NCBI GenBank assembly: GCA_029945945.1
Contig: JAQSDM010000009.1
Location: 62,001 to 126,000 of the forward strand
Length of the DNA: 64,000 nucleotides
Source of the DNA: Algoriphagus sp.
Lineage (GTDB): Bacteria; Bacteroidota; Bacteroidia; Cytophagales; Cyclobacteriaceae
Reading direction: 5' to 3'
Shown here: piece after piece, positions 52,369 through 60,716 of the stretch
Position numbering within the stretch: the first letter of the stretch is position 1
How the letters are laid out: every line of letters begins with the position of its first letter
Translations under genes and position numbers: made by a program
The notes under the pieces: generated by a model
What the model was told of the DNA's origin: nothing
What the model saw: the letters and a program-made list of their open reading frames with translations, nothing else
The model's database searches: none

Positions 52369-54390
52369 ATGGAACACCAACCTTCACCTGTTTCACATGA
52401 GGATCACCAAAAGGAGAGTCATTCCAATCACGCTGAGAGCGGACACGACAAGCATGCAGGACACAACGTAGCTGATTTTTGGAAACGTTTCGTCATTTGC
52501 ACATTAGTATCTTTTCCTGTGCTTGCGCTCTCACCCATGATGCAGCATTGGTTGGGATTTGAATTCACGTTTGTCGGCGACAAATTTGTCCTGGCGTTAC
52601 TTTCCACTTTTATTTTCATCTATGGCGGCTACCCTTTTCTGAAAGGGTTGTATGACGAAGTAAAAGACAATGACATCGGGATGATGACATTGATTGGAGT
52701 TGCGATCACCGTGGCATGGGCCTACAGTGTTGCTATAACCTTTGGGTTGACCGGAATGGACTTTTACTGGGAAATGGCTACGTTGATAGACATCATGCTC
52801 ATTGGTCACTACTTCGAAATGAAGTCGGTCATGGGGGCCTCCCGGTCATTGGAACTGCTGGTAAAAATGATGCCTTCCACAGCACACCATCTGATGGATG
52901 GACATATTCATGATATGCCGGTCAGCAGCTTGAAAATAGGCGATATGGTACTGGTAAAACCGGGTGAAAAAATCCCGGTGGACGGAATGGTCACAGATGG
53001 CCAAAGTCATGTCGATGAGAGTATGCTCACAGGTGAGAGCAAACCCGTCAAAAAAGAAAAGGGTAACAAGGTGATTGGCGGGGCTTTGAATGGTAATGGT
53101 TCTTTGACCATTCAGGTAGTCAGCACCGGAAAAGACAGCTTTCTGAACAAGGTGGTAAAACTGGTTGAAGATGCCCAAAAGGTAAAATCAAAAACTCAAA
53201 ATTTTGCTGACAGGGCTGCAAAGGTCCTGACATTTATTGCGTTGGTCGGGGGTGGAATTACCCTTTTCGTCTGGTTGCTGTTAGGCTTTCCTTTTGTGTT
53301 TGCTTTGGAAAGAATGGTAACGGTCATGGTGATTTCCTGTCCTCATGCGTTGGGTTTGGCCGTTCCATTGGTGGTAGCAATTTCAACCTCCCTTTCAGCT
53401 CAAAAAGGGTTACTCATACGCAACCGAACTGCTTTTGAAAATGCACGCCTGATCACAACCATCATTTTTGACAAGACCGGGACACTCACCAAAGGCTCAC
53501 ACGAATTGCAGGAAGTAAAAGTGTTGAACCCAAAATTTGACGAGAAAGGACTGCTACGTTTGGCATCGGGAGTTGAGCAAAATTCCGAACACTACATCGC
53601 TGCCGGATTTTTACGAAAAGTGAAGGAATTGAACATCCAAATACCTCCATCCGAAAACTTCAACTATCTGCCGGGAAAAGGATTGGAAGGAACGGTCGAA
53701 GGGAAAGAAATAAAAGTAGTGGGTCCTGCATACCTGAAAGAAGAGAAAATCAGCATCACAGAAACAAAAGAAGAAATTACAGGCACTGTCGTCTATATCC
53801 TGGTCAACAAAGAAGTGGCCGGTTATTTTACCTTTTCAGACCAACTAAGAGAAAGCTCTTTTGAGGCCATTCAAATTCTGAAAGAAGCGGGAATTAAAAA
53901 TTTACTGCTAACCGGTGACAATGAAAAAGTGGCAAAAAAGGTAAGCGATGAGTTAAAAATGGACGGCTTTTTAGCAAATGTGCTACCTCATGAGAAATTA
54001 GAAAAAGTTAAAGCACTTCAGCAAAAGGGCGAATTTGTAGCGATGACAGGTGATGGTGTAAATGACGCCCCTGCACTCGCCCAGGCAGATGTAGGTATTG
54101 CAGTGGGATCAGGTACAGATGTGGCAGCCGAGACGGCCGATATTATTTTGGTCAACTCAGACCCGAAAGATATTGCCAACCTGATTTTATTTGGCAAGGC
54201 CACCTACACTAAAATGATACAAAACCTGTGGTGGGCAGCCGGCTACAATATTATCGCCATTCCATTGGCAGCAGGAGTTTTATACAAATGGGGGTTTATG
54301 CTAAGTCCTGCCATCGGTGCGGTATTGATGAGCCTGAGCACGATCGTGGTAGCGATCAATGCACAACTTTTGAAATCGAAATTAAGCTGA
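52369..54390 (+). CDS. copB: copper-translocating P-type ATPase, CopB type
   Basis: P1B-type ATPase exporting Cu (or Ag) from the cytoplasm. Instead of an HMA domain, the N terminus is His-rich (13 His in about the first 35 residues), typical of CopB. The transport motif is CPH (Cys324-Pro325-His326, [12 protein letters not shown]) rather than CPC. The phosphorylation site is Asp368 in DKTGT, with TGES, TGDN and [10 protein letters not shown] motifs present. 673 residues with about eight membrane helices. No copper regulator or chaperone adjacent. The gene is flanked by repeat sequences and may be acquired. Confidence 0.95.
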   Translation: MEHQPSPVSHEDHQKESHSNHAESGHDKHAGHNVADFWKRFVICTLVSFPVLALSPMMQHWLGFEFTFVGDKFVLALLSTFIFIYGGYPFLKGLYDEVKDNDIGMMTLIGVAITVAWAYSVAITFGLTGMDFYWEMATLIDIMLIGHYFEMKSVMGASRSLELLVKMMPSTAHHLMDGHIHDMPVSSLKIGDMVLVKPGEKIPVDGMVTDGQSHVDESMLTGESKPVKKEKGNKVIGGALNGNGSLTIQVVSTGKDSFLNKVVKLVEDAQKVKSKTQNFADRAAKVLTFIALVGGGITLFVWLLLGFPFVFALERMVTVMVISCPHALGLAVPLVVAISTSLSAQKGLLIRNRTAFENARLITTIIFDKTGTLTKGSHELQEVKVLNPKFDEKGLLRLASGVEQNSEHYIAAGFLRKVKELNIQIPPSENFNYLPGKGLEGTVEGKEIKVVGPAYLKEEKISITETKEEITGTVVYILVNKEVAGYFTFSDQLRESSFEAIQILKEAGIKNLLLTGDNEKVAKKVSDELKMDGFLANVLPHEKLEKVKALQQKGEFVAMTGDGVNDAPALAQADVGIAVGSGTDVAAETADIILVNSDPKDIANLILFGKATYTKMIQNLWWAAGYNIIAIPLAAGVLYKWGFMLSPAIGAVLMSLSTIVVAINAQLLKSKLS

Positions 54391-54578
54391 TTGGAAAAAT
54401 GATTTTATCGTCCGGATGATTATTGGGATCTCCCATGGTTACCACCATATAACCCCGTTTGTATTATCTATAGAAATCCCCAGCTTGCTCCAACGTGGGG
54501 TGTTTGCCGTTTCTTTTTTTTCCAGCTACTCCTCAAGCAGGATTCTAAATCCGCCCAACCAAGGTCTGGTGCCGTCGC

Positions 54579-54606
54579 AAAGGTCTGTTTCATCACAGAC
54601 CTTTTT
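54579..54606 (+). terminator. intrinsic terminator, duplicate of the 49919 element
   Basis: AAAGGTCTGT and ACAGACCTTTTT arms around TTCATC, near-identical to the hairpin after the acylase gene, and preceded by a second CAACCAAGGTCTG at 54556-54568. Probably the copB terminator. Confidence 0.75.
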
Positions 54607-54924
54607 CTATTTAATCTCCCTTAAACCTCCCTTGTTTTTACCGACAGATCGTGCATCGATTGAGCTTGAACCGGCCAAAAAACCCAAATCATCTTCCAAC
54701 ATTATTAATAGCATGCCCCTCTGGGACATTTCTCCGTGATAGCCAGAATTCGGGCCATCGACACCGTTGGCATGTAGAAAATTGGGTCTTGTTGGCAAGG
54801 ATCCATTCTATAGGAAGGATGGGTGAAAAATTCAATCGCATCAAAAAAGATGACCAGACGAAACTAGTCCCGTTAGGGATGGACGATTGATTAAACAGTT
54901 ATTCGCCTGAAAACATGATTTTTA

Positions 54925-55006
54925 TCAAGCTCTGAGCTAAGTTTTCCCTGTAGTTTCTCCTTTTAATAGACTTAACTTGAACTTGTAAACTCAAGCTTTG
55001 AGTTGA
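54925..55006 (+). promoter_or_regulatory. repeated operator-like motif before the GH3 gene
   Basis: TCAAGCTCTGAGCTAA (54925) and TCAAGCTTTGAGTTGA (54991) agree in 13 of 16 positions, 66 bp apart. The second is part of a perfect palindrome, AACTCAA-GCT-TTGAGTT (54988-55004), 34 bp before the ATG. Likely binding sites for a dimeric regulator of the beta-glucosidase gene. Confidence 0.45.
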
Positions 55007-55038
55007 CTTATTTTTCTTAAAATCAATCCATTAGCGAT

Positions 55039-57327
55039 ATGAAACTTTATTCCATTCCAGTTCTTGCCCTTCTTTCGGCAGTCCTTTTCACAGGAACTGC
55101 ACAATCACAAACAATCAAATCTTCCCTCAACCCCAAATACGATTCGAAAGTCGACTCAATCCTGCGCCTGATGACGCTGGATGAGAAAGTGGGACAGATG
55201 AACCAATACAATGGCTTCTGGGAAGTGACAGGTCCGGTTCCCAAAGAAGGCGATGCTGCCATCAAGTATGAACAACTTCGAAAAGGACTTGTCGGCTCGA
55301 TGCTGAATGTCAACGGAGTCGAAAATGTCCGTGCCGTGCAGAAGATCGCCGTCGAAGAAACCCGATTGGGAATCCCGTTAATCATCGGATATGATGTAGT
55401 CCACGGCTACAAAACAATCAGCCCGATTCCTTTGGCAGAAGCTGCCAGCTGGGATTTGGAAGCCATTCGCAAGTCTGCTGAAGTAGCGGCAGCCGAAGCA
55501 GCTGCAGCCGGGATCAATTGGACATTTGCTCCGATGGTTGATATTTCCAGGGATGCCCGATGGGGCCGTGTGATGGAAGGTGCAGGAGAAGATCCCTATC
55601 TGGGAAGCAAGATTGCTTATGCCAGAGTGAAGGGTTTCCAGGGCGATGATTTGAAAGATGTCAATACCATCGCAGCGACAGCCAAGCATTTTGCCGGATA
55701 TGGTTTCTCCGAATCAGGTAGGGATTACAATACTGTAGACGTCGGTACTTCTACACTTTACAACGATATTCTTCCTCCTTTCGAAGCAACCGTGGAGGCA
55801 GATGTGAAGACATTCATGAACTCATTCAACCTTCTTAATGGGATTCCGGCTACAGGGAACTCCTTTTTGCAGCGGGAAATATTGAAAGGAAAATGGGCAT
55901 TCAAAGGCTTCATCGTATCTGACTGGGGATCTATCGGGGAGATGATACCGCATGGTTTTGCAAAAGACGGGAAGCAAGCTGCTGAGTTAGCTGCCAATGC
56001 CGGCTCAGATATGGACATGGAATCGCGCTTGTATGTAGAGCATCTCACAGCCCTTGTCAATGAAGGAAAAGTGAAAGAATCCGTGATTGATGATGCGGTG
56101 AGAAGGATTTTGACAGTGAAATACGAATTGGGATTATTTGATGATCCTTACAGATACTGCGATGAGAATCGCGAAAGGACGGAAACAGGAAAGCCTGCAT
56201 TCCAGGATGCCGTTCTGGATATGGCCAAAAAGTCGGTGGTGCTCCTGAAGAATGAGAAGCAACTGCTTCCCCTTAAAAAATCAGGAATGAAAATCGCTTT
56301 GATCGGGCAATTGGCAGCAGATAAAGACAGTCCGCTTGGAAGCTGGAGAGCCTTAGGCGCACCTAATTCGGCGGTTTCTGTCGTGGAAGGAATGAAAGCC
56401 TATCAGGGTAATTCCCTGGAATATGTCGAGGGAGTGAAACTCACCGAAGGGACTCCGGGATTTGCGTTTGAAACCAAAATCAATATCACGGACAGATCAG
56501 GTTTTGAAGCTGCGAAAACTGCAGCCCGAAATGCGGATGTAGTCGTGATGGTTCTTGGCGAGCATGGATTCCAATCAGGAGAGGGAAGAAGCCGTGCCGA
56601 ACTGGATCTTCCAGGACTTCAGCAGGAATTGCTTGAAGAAGTTTACAAAGTGAATCCGAATATCGTACTCGTTTTGATGAATGGCCGTCCTCTGGTGATC
56701 GATTGGGCTGTTGCCAATATTCCTTCAATTGTGGTGGGATGGCATTTGGGAACTCAAAGCGGTAATGCTTTGGCTCAGGTTCTTTATGGCGATTACAACC
56801 CAAGTGGAAAACTTCCGATGAGTTTTCCAAAAAATGTAGGACAGATTCCGGTTTATTACAATCATAAATCTACCGGCAGACCTGCGAATCCGGGTTCGGA
56901 TCTGGTATTTTGGTCGCATTACATCGATTCTCCCAATGAGCCAATGTATCCTTTTGGATATGGACTGAGCTATACCAGTTTTGAATATTCCAATCTGAAA
57001 CTCAATTCTGAAAGTTTTGCTAAGGATGGAAGTGTGACTGTAACCATTGACTTGAAGAATACGGGAAGTCTTACCGGCAAAGAGACAGTTCAGCTATATA
57101 TCCGGGATTTATATGCAAGTGTCGCTCGTCCTGTGAGGGAGTTGAAGGACTTTCAGCAGGTTGAATTGAAGGCCGGTGAAAGCAAAACGTTGAGCTTTCA
57201 GATCACTGAGAAGTCCATCGGATTCTATGATAACGAAGGAAAATGGATCGTGGAGCCGGGAGATTTCAAAGTCTTCGTAGGAGGAAGTTCTAAAGCTACT
57301 TTTGAGGCAGGATTCAGTTTTCAGTGA
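55039..57327 (+). CDS. bglX: glycoside hydrolase family 3 beta-glucosidase (BglX-like)
   Basis: Exported beta-glucosidase. Signal peptide MKLYSIPVLALLSAVLFTGT with cleavage after AQS. The N-terminal barrel has Lys216-His217 (TAKHFAGYG) and the nucleophile Asp295 (FIVSDWGS). The second alpha/beta domain contains GEHGFQSGEGRSRAEL with the acid/base region. The C-terminal fibronectin-III-like domain starts at about 670 (TVTIDLKNTG, YASVARPVRELKDF). 762 residues, as in periplasmic E. coli BglX. It stands alone, with possible operator repeats upstream. The stop codon lies in a short heptad repeat tract. Confidence 0.95.
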   Translation: MKLYSIPVLALLSAVLFTGTAQSQTIKSSLNPKYDSKVDSILRLMTLDEKVGQMNQYNGFWEVTGPVPKEGDAAIKYEQLRKGLVGSMLNVNGVENVRAVQKIAVEETRLGIPLIIGYDVVHGYKTISPIPLAEAASWDLEAIRKSAEVAAAEAAAAGINWTFAPMVDISRDARWGRVMEGAGEDPYLGSKIAYARVKGFQGDDLKDVNTIAATAKHFAGYGFSESGRDYNTVDVGTSTLYNDILPPFEATVEADVKTFMNSFNLLNGIPATGNSFLQREILKGKWAFKGFIVSDWGSIGEMIPHGFAKDGKQAAELAANAGSDMDMESRLYVEHLTALVNEGKVKESVIDDAVRRILTVKYELGLFDDPYRYCDENRERTETGKPAFQDAVLDMAKKSVVLLKNEKQLLPLKKSGMKIALIGQLAADKDSPLGSWRALGAPNSAVSVVEGMKAYQGNSLEYVEGVKLTEGTPGFAFETKINITDRSGFEAAKTAARNADVVVMVLGEHGFQSGEGRSRAELDLPGLQQELLEEVYKVNPNIVLVLMNGRPLVIDWAVANIPSIVVGWHLGTQSGNALAQVLYGDYNPSGKLPMSFPKNVGQIPVYYNHKSTGRPANPGSDLVFWSHYIDSPNEPMYPFGYGLSYTSFEYSNLKLNSESFAKDGSVTVTIDLKNTGSLTGKETVQLYIRDLYASVARPVRELKDFQQVELKAGESKTLSFQITEKSIGFYDNEGKWIVEPGDFKVFVGGSSKATFEAGFSFQ

Positions 57328-57362
57328 GCAGTCTCAGTGATCAGTTGGCAGTGATGAGTTGG
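57315..57362 (+). repeat. degenerate 7-bp tandem repeat (CAGTnnn)
   Basis: Units in order: CAGTTTT, CAGTGAG, CAGTCT, CAGTGAT, CAGTTGG, CAGTGAT, GAGTTGG. The array begins in the last codons of the GH3 gene and provides its stop codon. Confidence 0.65.
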
Positions 57363-57531
57363 CCTACTTATAATCGTCAACAAACGACTGGCAACAGTCC
57401 ATACCTGTCCGTTGTGAAGCTTGATTGATCGAACTTCAAATCACATTCTATTTAGATTGCAGTAAAAAGGAAAAGACTCATAAAGTAGAAACTGCTTGAA
57501 ACATCAGTAAACTTTAAAAAAGAAAATAGAA

Positions 57532-57561
57532 AACCCGGCTGTCATTTCTGGCAGCCGGGTT
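57532..57561 (-). terminator. intrinsic terminator of ssb
   Basis: A 10-bp perfect stem AACCCGGCTG/CAGCCGGGTT with a 10-base loop, followed on the minus strand by TTCTATTTTCTTTTTT. It lies 16 bp after the ssb stop. Confidence 0.85.
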
Positions 57562-57577
57562 CCTCTTTTAAGGTCAA

Positions 57578-57943
57578 TTAAAACGGAGGAGCTGATTCAA
57601 CCTTTGCTGCTTTTCCAGGCATTAGCAGGATTTCATTTATCACCACTTCAGTGATGTAGCGCTTGGTGCCTTCTTTATCCGTATAGGAGCGATTGGTGAG
57701 TTTGCCTTCGATCGCAATCTCGGAACCCTTGTCGGTGTACTTATCCAGTAACTCTGCATTTTTGCCCCAAGCCACAAGATTGTGCCAGGTCGTTTCGGTG
57801 ACCTTTTCACCTTTTTGATTTTTGTACACCTCGTTTGTAGCGATGGTGACATGTCCAAGGGCTTTGCCGCTTTCGAGGGTTTTGATTTCTACTTTGCCAC
57901 CCAGGTGGCCGATTAGCTGAACTTTGTTTCTTAGCGCATTCAT
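57578..57943 (-). CDS. ssb: single-stranded DNA-binding protein, short form
   Basis: OB-fold SSB that coats single-stranded DNA: NALRNKVQLIGHLGG, VTIATNEVYKN, TTWHNLVAWGKNAELL and IAIEGKLTNRSYTDKEG. 121 residues, with almost no linker. The tip is SAPPF: the terminal Pro-Phe that docks partner proteins is kept but the usual acidic residues are missing. It may be an accessory copy beside a longer housekeeping SSB elsewhere. The start is the ATG before NALRNK; an upstream in-frame start would add 28 Ser/Asn-rich residues. Confidence 0.92.
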   Translation of the reverse strand: MNALRNKVQLIGHLGGKVEIKTLESGKALGHVTIATNEVYKNQKGEKVTETTWHNLVAWGKNAELLDKYTDKGSEIAIEGKLTNRSYTDKEGTKRYITEVVINEILLMPGKAAKVESAPPF

Positions 57944-58293
57944 GATGTTTGTTGTTTTGTTGTGAGAATTTGATTGATCGTTTTCGCCAGAGGTAAAACT
58001 TGATGAACCAAAGTTGGGGGAGATCAATGCGTGGAGTCGGTAGTTACCCGTTTGTTTCCGATAGTAATCGCTTGTTGTCGGATAAACCTTTAAATTGTCG
58101 TTTCAGAGAGGTTTCTGAAATTGAAAAAATTTTAAAATTTGAATATCTTTTTTAAAAAGGTCTGGCGATCCTTTGAAAAAAGGGAGATTTGTTTCGCGTT
58201 TTTTGAAAAAAAGAAAGGCTTGTTCTTTCTTCTGCAGAGGCAGTCTGATACTTTGCAAGACAGATAATTCAATTTTTACCCACCCTAATTAGA
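57944..58293. other. 350-bp divergent intergenic region (ssb/hydrolase)
   Basis: AT-rich, no ORF or RNA recognised. A run of short A/T tracts occupies 58120-58215. Presumably carries promoters for both divergent genes; TACTTTG near 58250 is close to but not a full -7 consensus. Confidence 0.4.
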
Positions 58294-58821
58294 ATGACAA
58301 ACTATTTGATTGTACCGGGTCTTGGAAATTCAGGACCGGGGCATTGGCAAACATTTTTCGAAAACTCCGGGCCCAATTTTATCCGGATTCAGCAGCAGGA
58401 TTGGGAGGCTCCCGCTTGCGAAGACTGGATCAGAAAAATAGATCAGCTGGTTTCAAAATATCCTCTTTCTTCCGTTATCCTTATTGGTCATAGCATGGGA
58501 TGTACTGCCATTGCACATTGGGCCAAGAAGTACCAGAAGGAAATCAAAGGGGCTCTGCTGGTGGCGCCCTCGGATTTGGAAGCACCAGTTTATTCGTTTC
58601 CGGCAACTGGTTTTACTCCCATTCCGCAGGAAAAATTCAACTTCAGGACAATCGTCGTGGCAAGCGAAAATGATGAATGGGTAAGTCCGGATCGGGCCAG
58701 ATTCTTTGCTGCTAACTGGGGAAGTGAATTTATCAGTTTGGGTAAAGCTGGTCATATAAATGTAGCTTCGGGCTATGGAGATTGGAAGGAAGGGTTGGTT
58801 ATTTTGAAAAAGCTGGAGTGA
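58294..58821 (+). CDS. RBBP9/YdeN-family alpha/beta hydrolase
   Basis: Small serine hydrolase. The triad is visible as Ser67 (LIGHSMGC), Asp127 (SENDEWVSP) and His154 (KAGHINVASG). The N-terminal VPGLGNSGPGHWQ and LQ(Q)DWEAP segments are family signatures. 175 residues, cytoplasmic. Natural substrate unknown. Confidence 0.93.
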   Translation: MTNYLIVPGLGNSGPGHWQTFFENSGPNFIRIQQQDWEAPACEDWIRKIDQLVSKYPLSSVILIGHSMGCTAIAHWAKKYQKEIKGALLVAPSDLEAPVYSFPATGFTPIPQEKFNFRTIVVASENDEWVSPDRARFFAANWGSEFISLGKAGHINVASGYGDWKEGLVILKKLE

Positions 58822-58835
58822 GAAGAATCCTCTTT

Positions 58836-58864
58836 TTTGCTTAAAAGTATTAAACCTATATTTG
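58836..58864 (+). promoter_or_regulatory. promoter of the 58888 gene
   Basis: TTTG (58836-58839), 17 bp, TATATTTG (58857-58864): a good Bacteroidota -33/-7 pair. Predicted start of transcription near 58870, about 17 nt before the ATG. Confidence 0.68.
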
Positions 58865-58887
58865 ATTAAATCCTAAACTATTCGCAG

Positions 58888-59352
58888 ATGGAATTAGCTC
58901 ATTTTCAAAAACCAACATTCCTGAAACCCACTTCCAAACTTGCCAAAAAAGCGGAGGTTTTTGAAAGACTTCTGGAGGAGATGAAAAGCAGAAACCTTCC
59001 CAAGTCGATCATCGAATTTACCAATCAGGAACTCCTTTTGATCGATGGCGCATCGTCGAATGAAAAAACTTTTGCAAAGCAACTCAAAAAATCACAGACT
59101 TTGATCCTCAAGCTATTGGAAAAAGAGCTTAAGATTGTTCCGAAAAATTATTACCTGACCATTTATATGTCTCTTGGAATGGCGGCTTTTGGGATTCCAA
59201 TCGGGGTGGCTTTCGGATTGTCCCTTGGCAATCTTGCATTTTTGGGAATTGGTTTACCGATCGGGATGGCAATAGGTACAGCAATAGGGACAGCCAAAGA
59301 CAGTAAAGCAAAAGCCAGCGGGAATCAACTCGAAGTGGAAATCATCTATTGA
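58888..59352 (+). CDS. hypothetical protein with glycine-zipper membrane hairpin
   Basis: 154 residues. The N-terminal 85 are basic and helical (LAKKAEVFERLLEEMKSRNLP; KQLKKSQTLILKLLEKELKI). A hydrophobic Gly-rich block follows at about 90-135 (YMSLGMAAFGIPIGVAFGLS; GIGLPIGMAIGTAIGTA) with GxxxG spacing, enough for two membrane helices. The tail is charged, and no signal peptide is seen. Not recognised. Gly-zipper hairpins occur in channel-like and self-assembling membrane proteins. It has one of the best promoters in the window. Confidence 0.78.
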   Translation: MELAHFQKPTFLKPTSKLAKKAEVFERLLEEMKSRNLPKSIIEFTNQELLLIDGASSNEKTFAKQLKKSQTLILKLLEKELKIVPKNYYLTIYMSLGMAAFGIPIGVAFGLSLGNLAFLGIGLPIGMAIGTAIGTAKDSKAKASGNQLEVEIIY

Positions 59353-59376
59353 AGTTTAAAACCCGAATCTTTAAAA

Positions 59377-59778
59377 ATGGCTGAAGTCCCCATCAATCTA
59401 TCTGCTGAGGTAACCGGCTTTCTGGATAAACTCGATCATCCATTCAGAAAAGAAATTGAACAGTTGCGATTTATAATTTTGAGTGCTGAAACCGGATTGA
59501 CCGAATCTATCAAATGGAATGGACCTAATTATTCCTTTGCCGGGGAAGACCGGATTACCATGCGAATTCATCCTCCGAAACAGCTGCAGTTAATTTTTCA
59601 TAGGGGTGCGAAAGTGAAGACACAACCCAAAGACAAACTCATTCAAGAGGACTTTAAACTTTTGGTCTGGAAGGAAAACGATCGGGCGGTGGCAAGTTTT
59701 AAGAATGGGGAAGAGTTGATGAAAAGTGCCGACAATTTGAAATCCCTTATCAAATCCTGGATCATCGCTGCCTCCTGA
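59377..59778 (+). CDS. DUF1801 family protein
   Basis: Small YdhG-like alpha/beta protein of 133 residues. Family marks are LDHPFRKEIEQLRFIILSAE, ESIKWNGPNYSF and LQLIFHRGAKVK. Function unknown; the fold resembles iron-chaperone-like proteins (frataxin-type), which is not proof of function. It starts 24 bp after the Gly-zipper gene, so may share its transcript. Confidence 0.85.
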   Translation: MAEVPINLSAEVTGFLDKLDHPFRKEIEQLRFIILSAETGLTESIKWNGPNYSFAGEDRITMRIHPPKQLQLIFHRGAKVKTQPKDKLIQEDFKLLVWKENDRAVASFKNGEELMKSADNLKSLIKSWIIAAS

Positions 59779-60139
59779 AGAAAGTCAAGGTCTCGCTGTC
59801 AGATGCTTGCAATGGCAAACTACTTATTACATGATTTTTTTATTCTTATGATCCTCCATTTTCGTACTTGCAATTTGAATTTTTTTCCAGAACGAATCCC
59901 AGAGCCAGTTGGGGGAATGATCAATAATCTTTCATTTAGGAATTAAGCCCTGAGTCTTATTTTTTTTCTAACGAAGGGTAGAAGGAAAAAATCGGGTGAA
60001 ATAGCCGAAAATTTTGAAGTTTCTGCTTTCTTAAACTATTTCGACCACAAAAGTCATAGGCCCATTGTCACGATTTTTCTTAATTTGATTTTATGACAAT
60101 GGTATCAACAATTCCAGCGTCGTACCCTGTTCTGGTCAT
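59779..60139. other. 361-bp intergenic region
   Basis: AT-rich, no ORF or RNA recognised. It ends with the operator-like inverted repeat at 60063-60101 listed separately. Confidence 0.45.
60063..60101. promoter_or_regulatory. operator-like inverted repeat before the outer-membrane gene pair
   Basis: Perfect 8-bp arms CATTGTCA (60063-60070) and TGACAATG (60094-60101), centres 31 bp apart (about three helical turns), ending 38 bp before the ATG. Suggests a regulator binding two half-sites on one DNA face, or a hairpin. Confidence 0.45.
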
Positions 60140-60676
60140 ATGAAAAATCTACTTTTCATTCTTTCATTCCTGTTCACCTTGGTAAGTTCAGGCTTTGCTC
60201 AAGAACAAGAATCAGGGACTCATCGGCCTCAAATCCGGGCAGCAATCCTGATGGCCAACTCCCATGTGCCCAACAGCACCAGTGGAGAAAAGAAAGTCTC
60301 TATTTTACCCACATGGGGATTTGATGTGGATTATTTTTTCCACAGAAAGTGGTCCTTGGCCCTGCAGGGAGACGTCAAGGTCCAGAGTTTTGAAGTGGAG
60401 CAAGATGGAGTTATTCTGGAAAGAAGCTATCCTGTCGCTTTTGCAGGAGTGATTCATTACCATGCACTTCGACATTGGTCCTTTTATTTCGGTCCTGGCT
60501 ATGAATTTGAGAAAAGTGAAAATCTATTTCTGGTCAAGATGGGTACAGAGTATAGTTTTGAAATTACCGAAGACTTTGAAATTGCCCTCAATCTTGCCTT
60601 CGAAAACAAAGATAATGTGTATGATACCTGGACTTTTGGAGTTGCATTTAATAAAAAAATCTGGGAAAAAAAGTAA
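60140..60676 (+). CDS. small outer-membrane beta-barrel protein
   Basis: Signal peptide MKNLLFILSFLFTLVSSGFA, cleavage before QEQ. The mature part of 158 residues shows alternating strands, like an 8-strand barrel (WGFDVDYFFHRKWSLALQGD; WSFYFGPGYEFEKS; WTFGVAFNKKIW). No named family. 40 bp upstream of the BamA-like gene, probably one operon; the inverted repeat upstream may control both. Confidence 0.75.
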   Translation: MKNLLFILSFLFTLVSSGFAQEQESGTHRPQIRAAILMANSHVPNSTSGEKKVSILPTWGFDVDYFFHRKWSLALQGDVKVQSFEVEQDGVILERSYPVAFAGVIHYHALRHWSFYFGPGYEFEKSENLFLVKMGTEYSFEITEDFEIALNLAFENKDNVYDTWTFGVAFNKKIWEKK

Positions 60677-60716
60677 TATCCTTAAGCAAAACCACTCTCT
60701 TTGACATTCCTACATT

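Larger units (their letters stand above)
54391..55038. other. 648-bp intergenic region between copB and the GH3 gene
   Basis: Long non-coding stretch with short overlapping ORFs on both strands that look random. It holds a terminator copy (54579-54606) and, at the right end, a repeated operator-like motif (54925-54940 and 54991-55006). The middle (54610-54900) may be remnants of a lost gene, not identified. Confidence 0.5.

Noticed and set aside
54416..54739. 107-codon ORF downstream of copB
   Set aside because: It crosses a terminator hairpin and has low-complexity Ser/Pro composition; probably chance.
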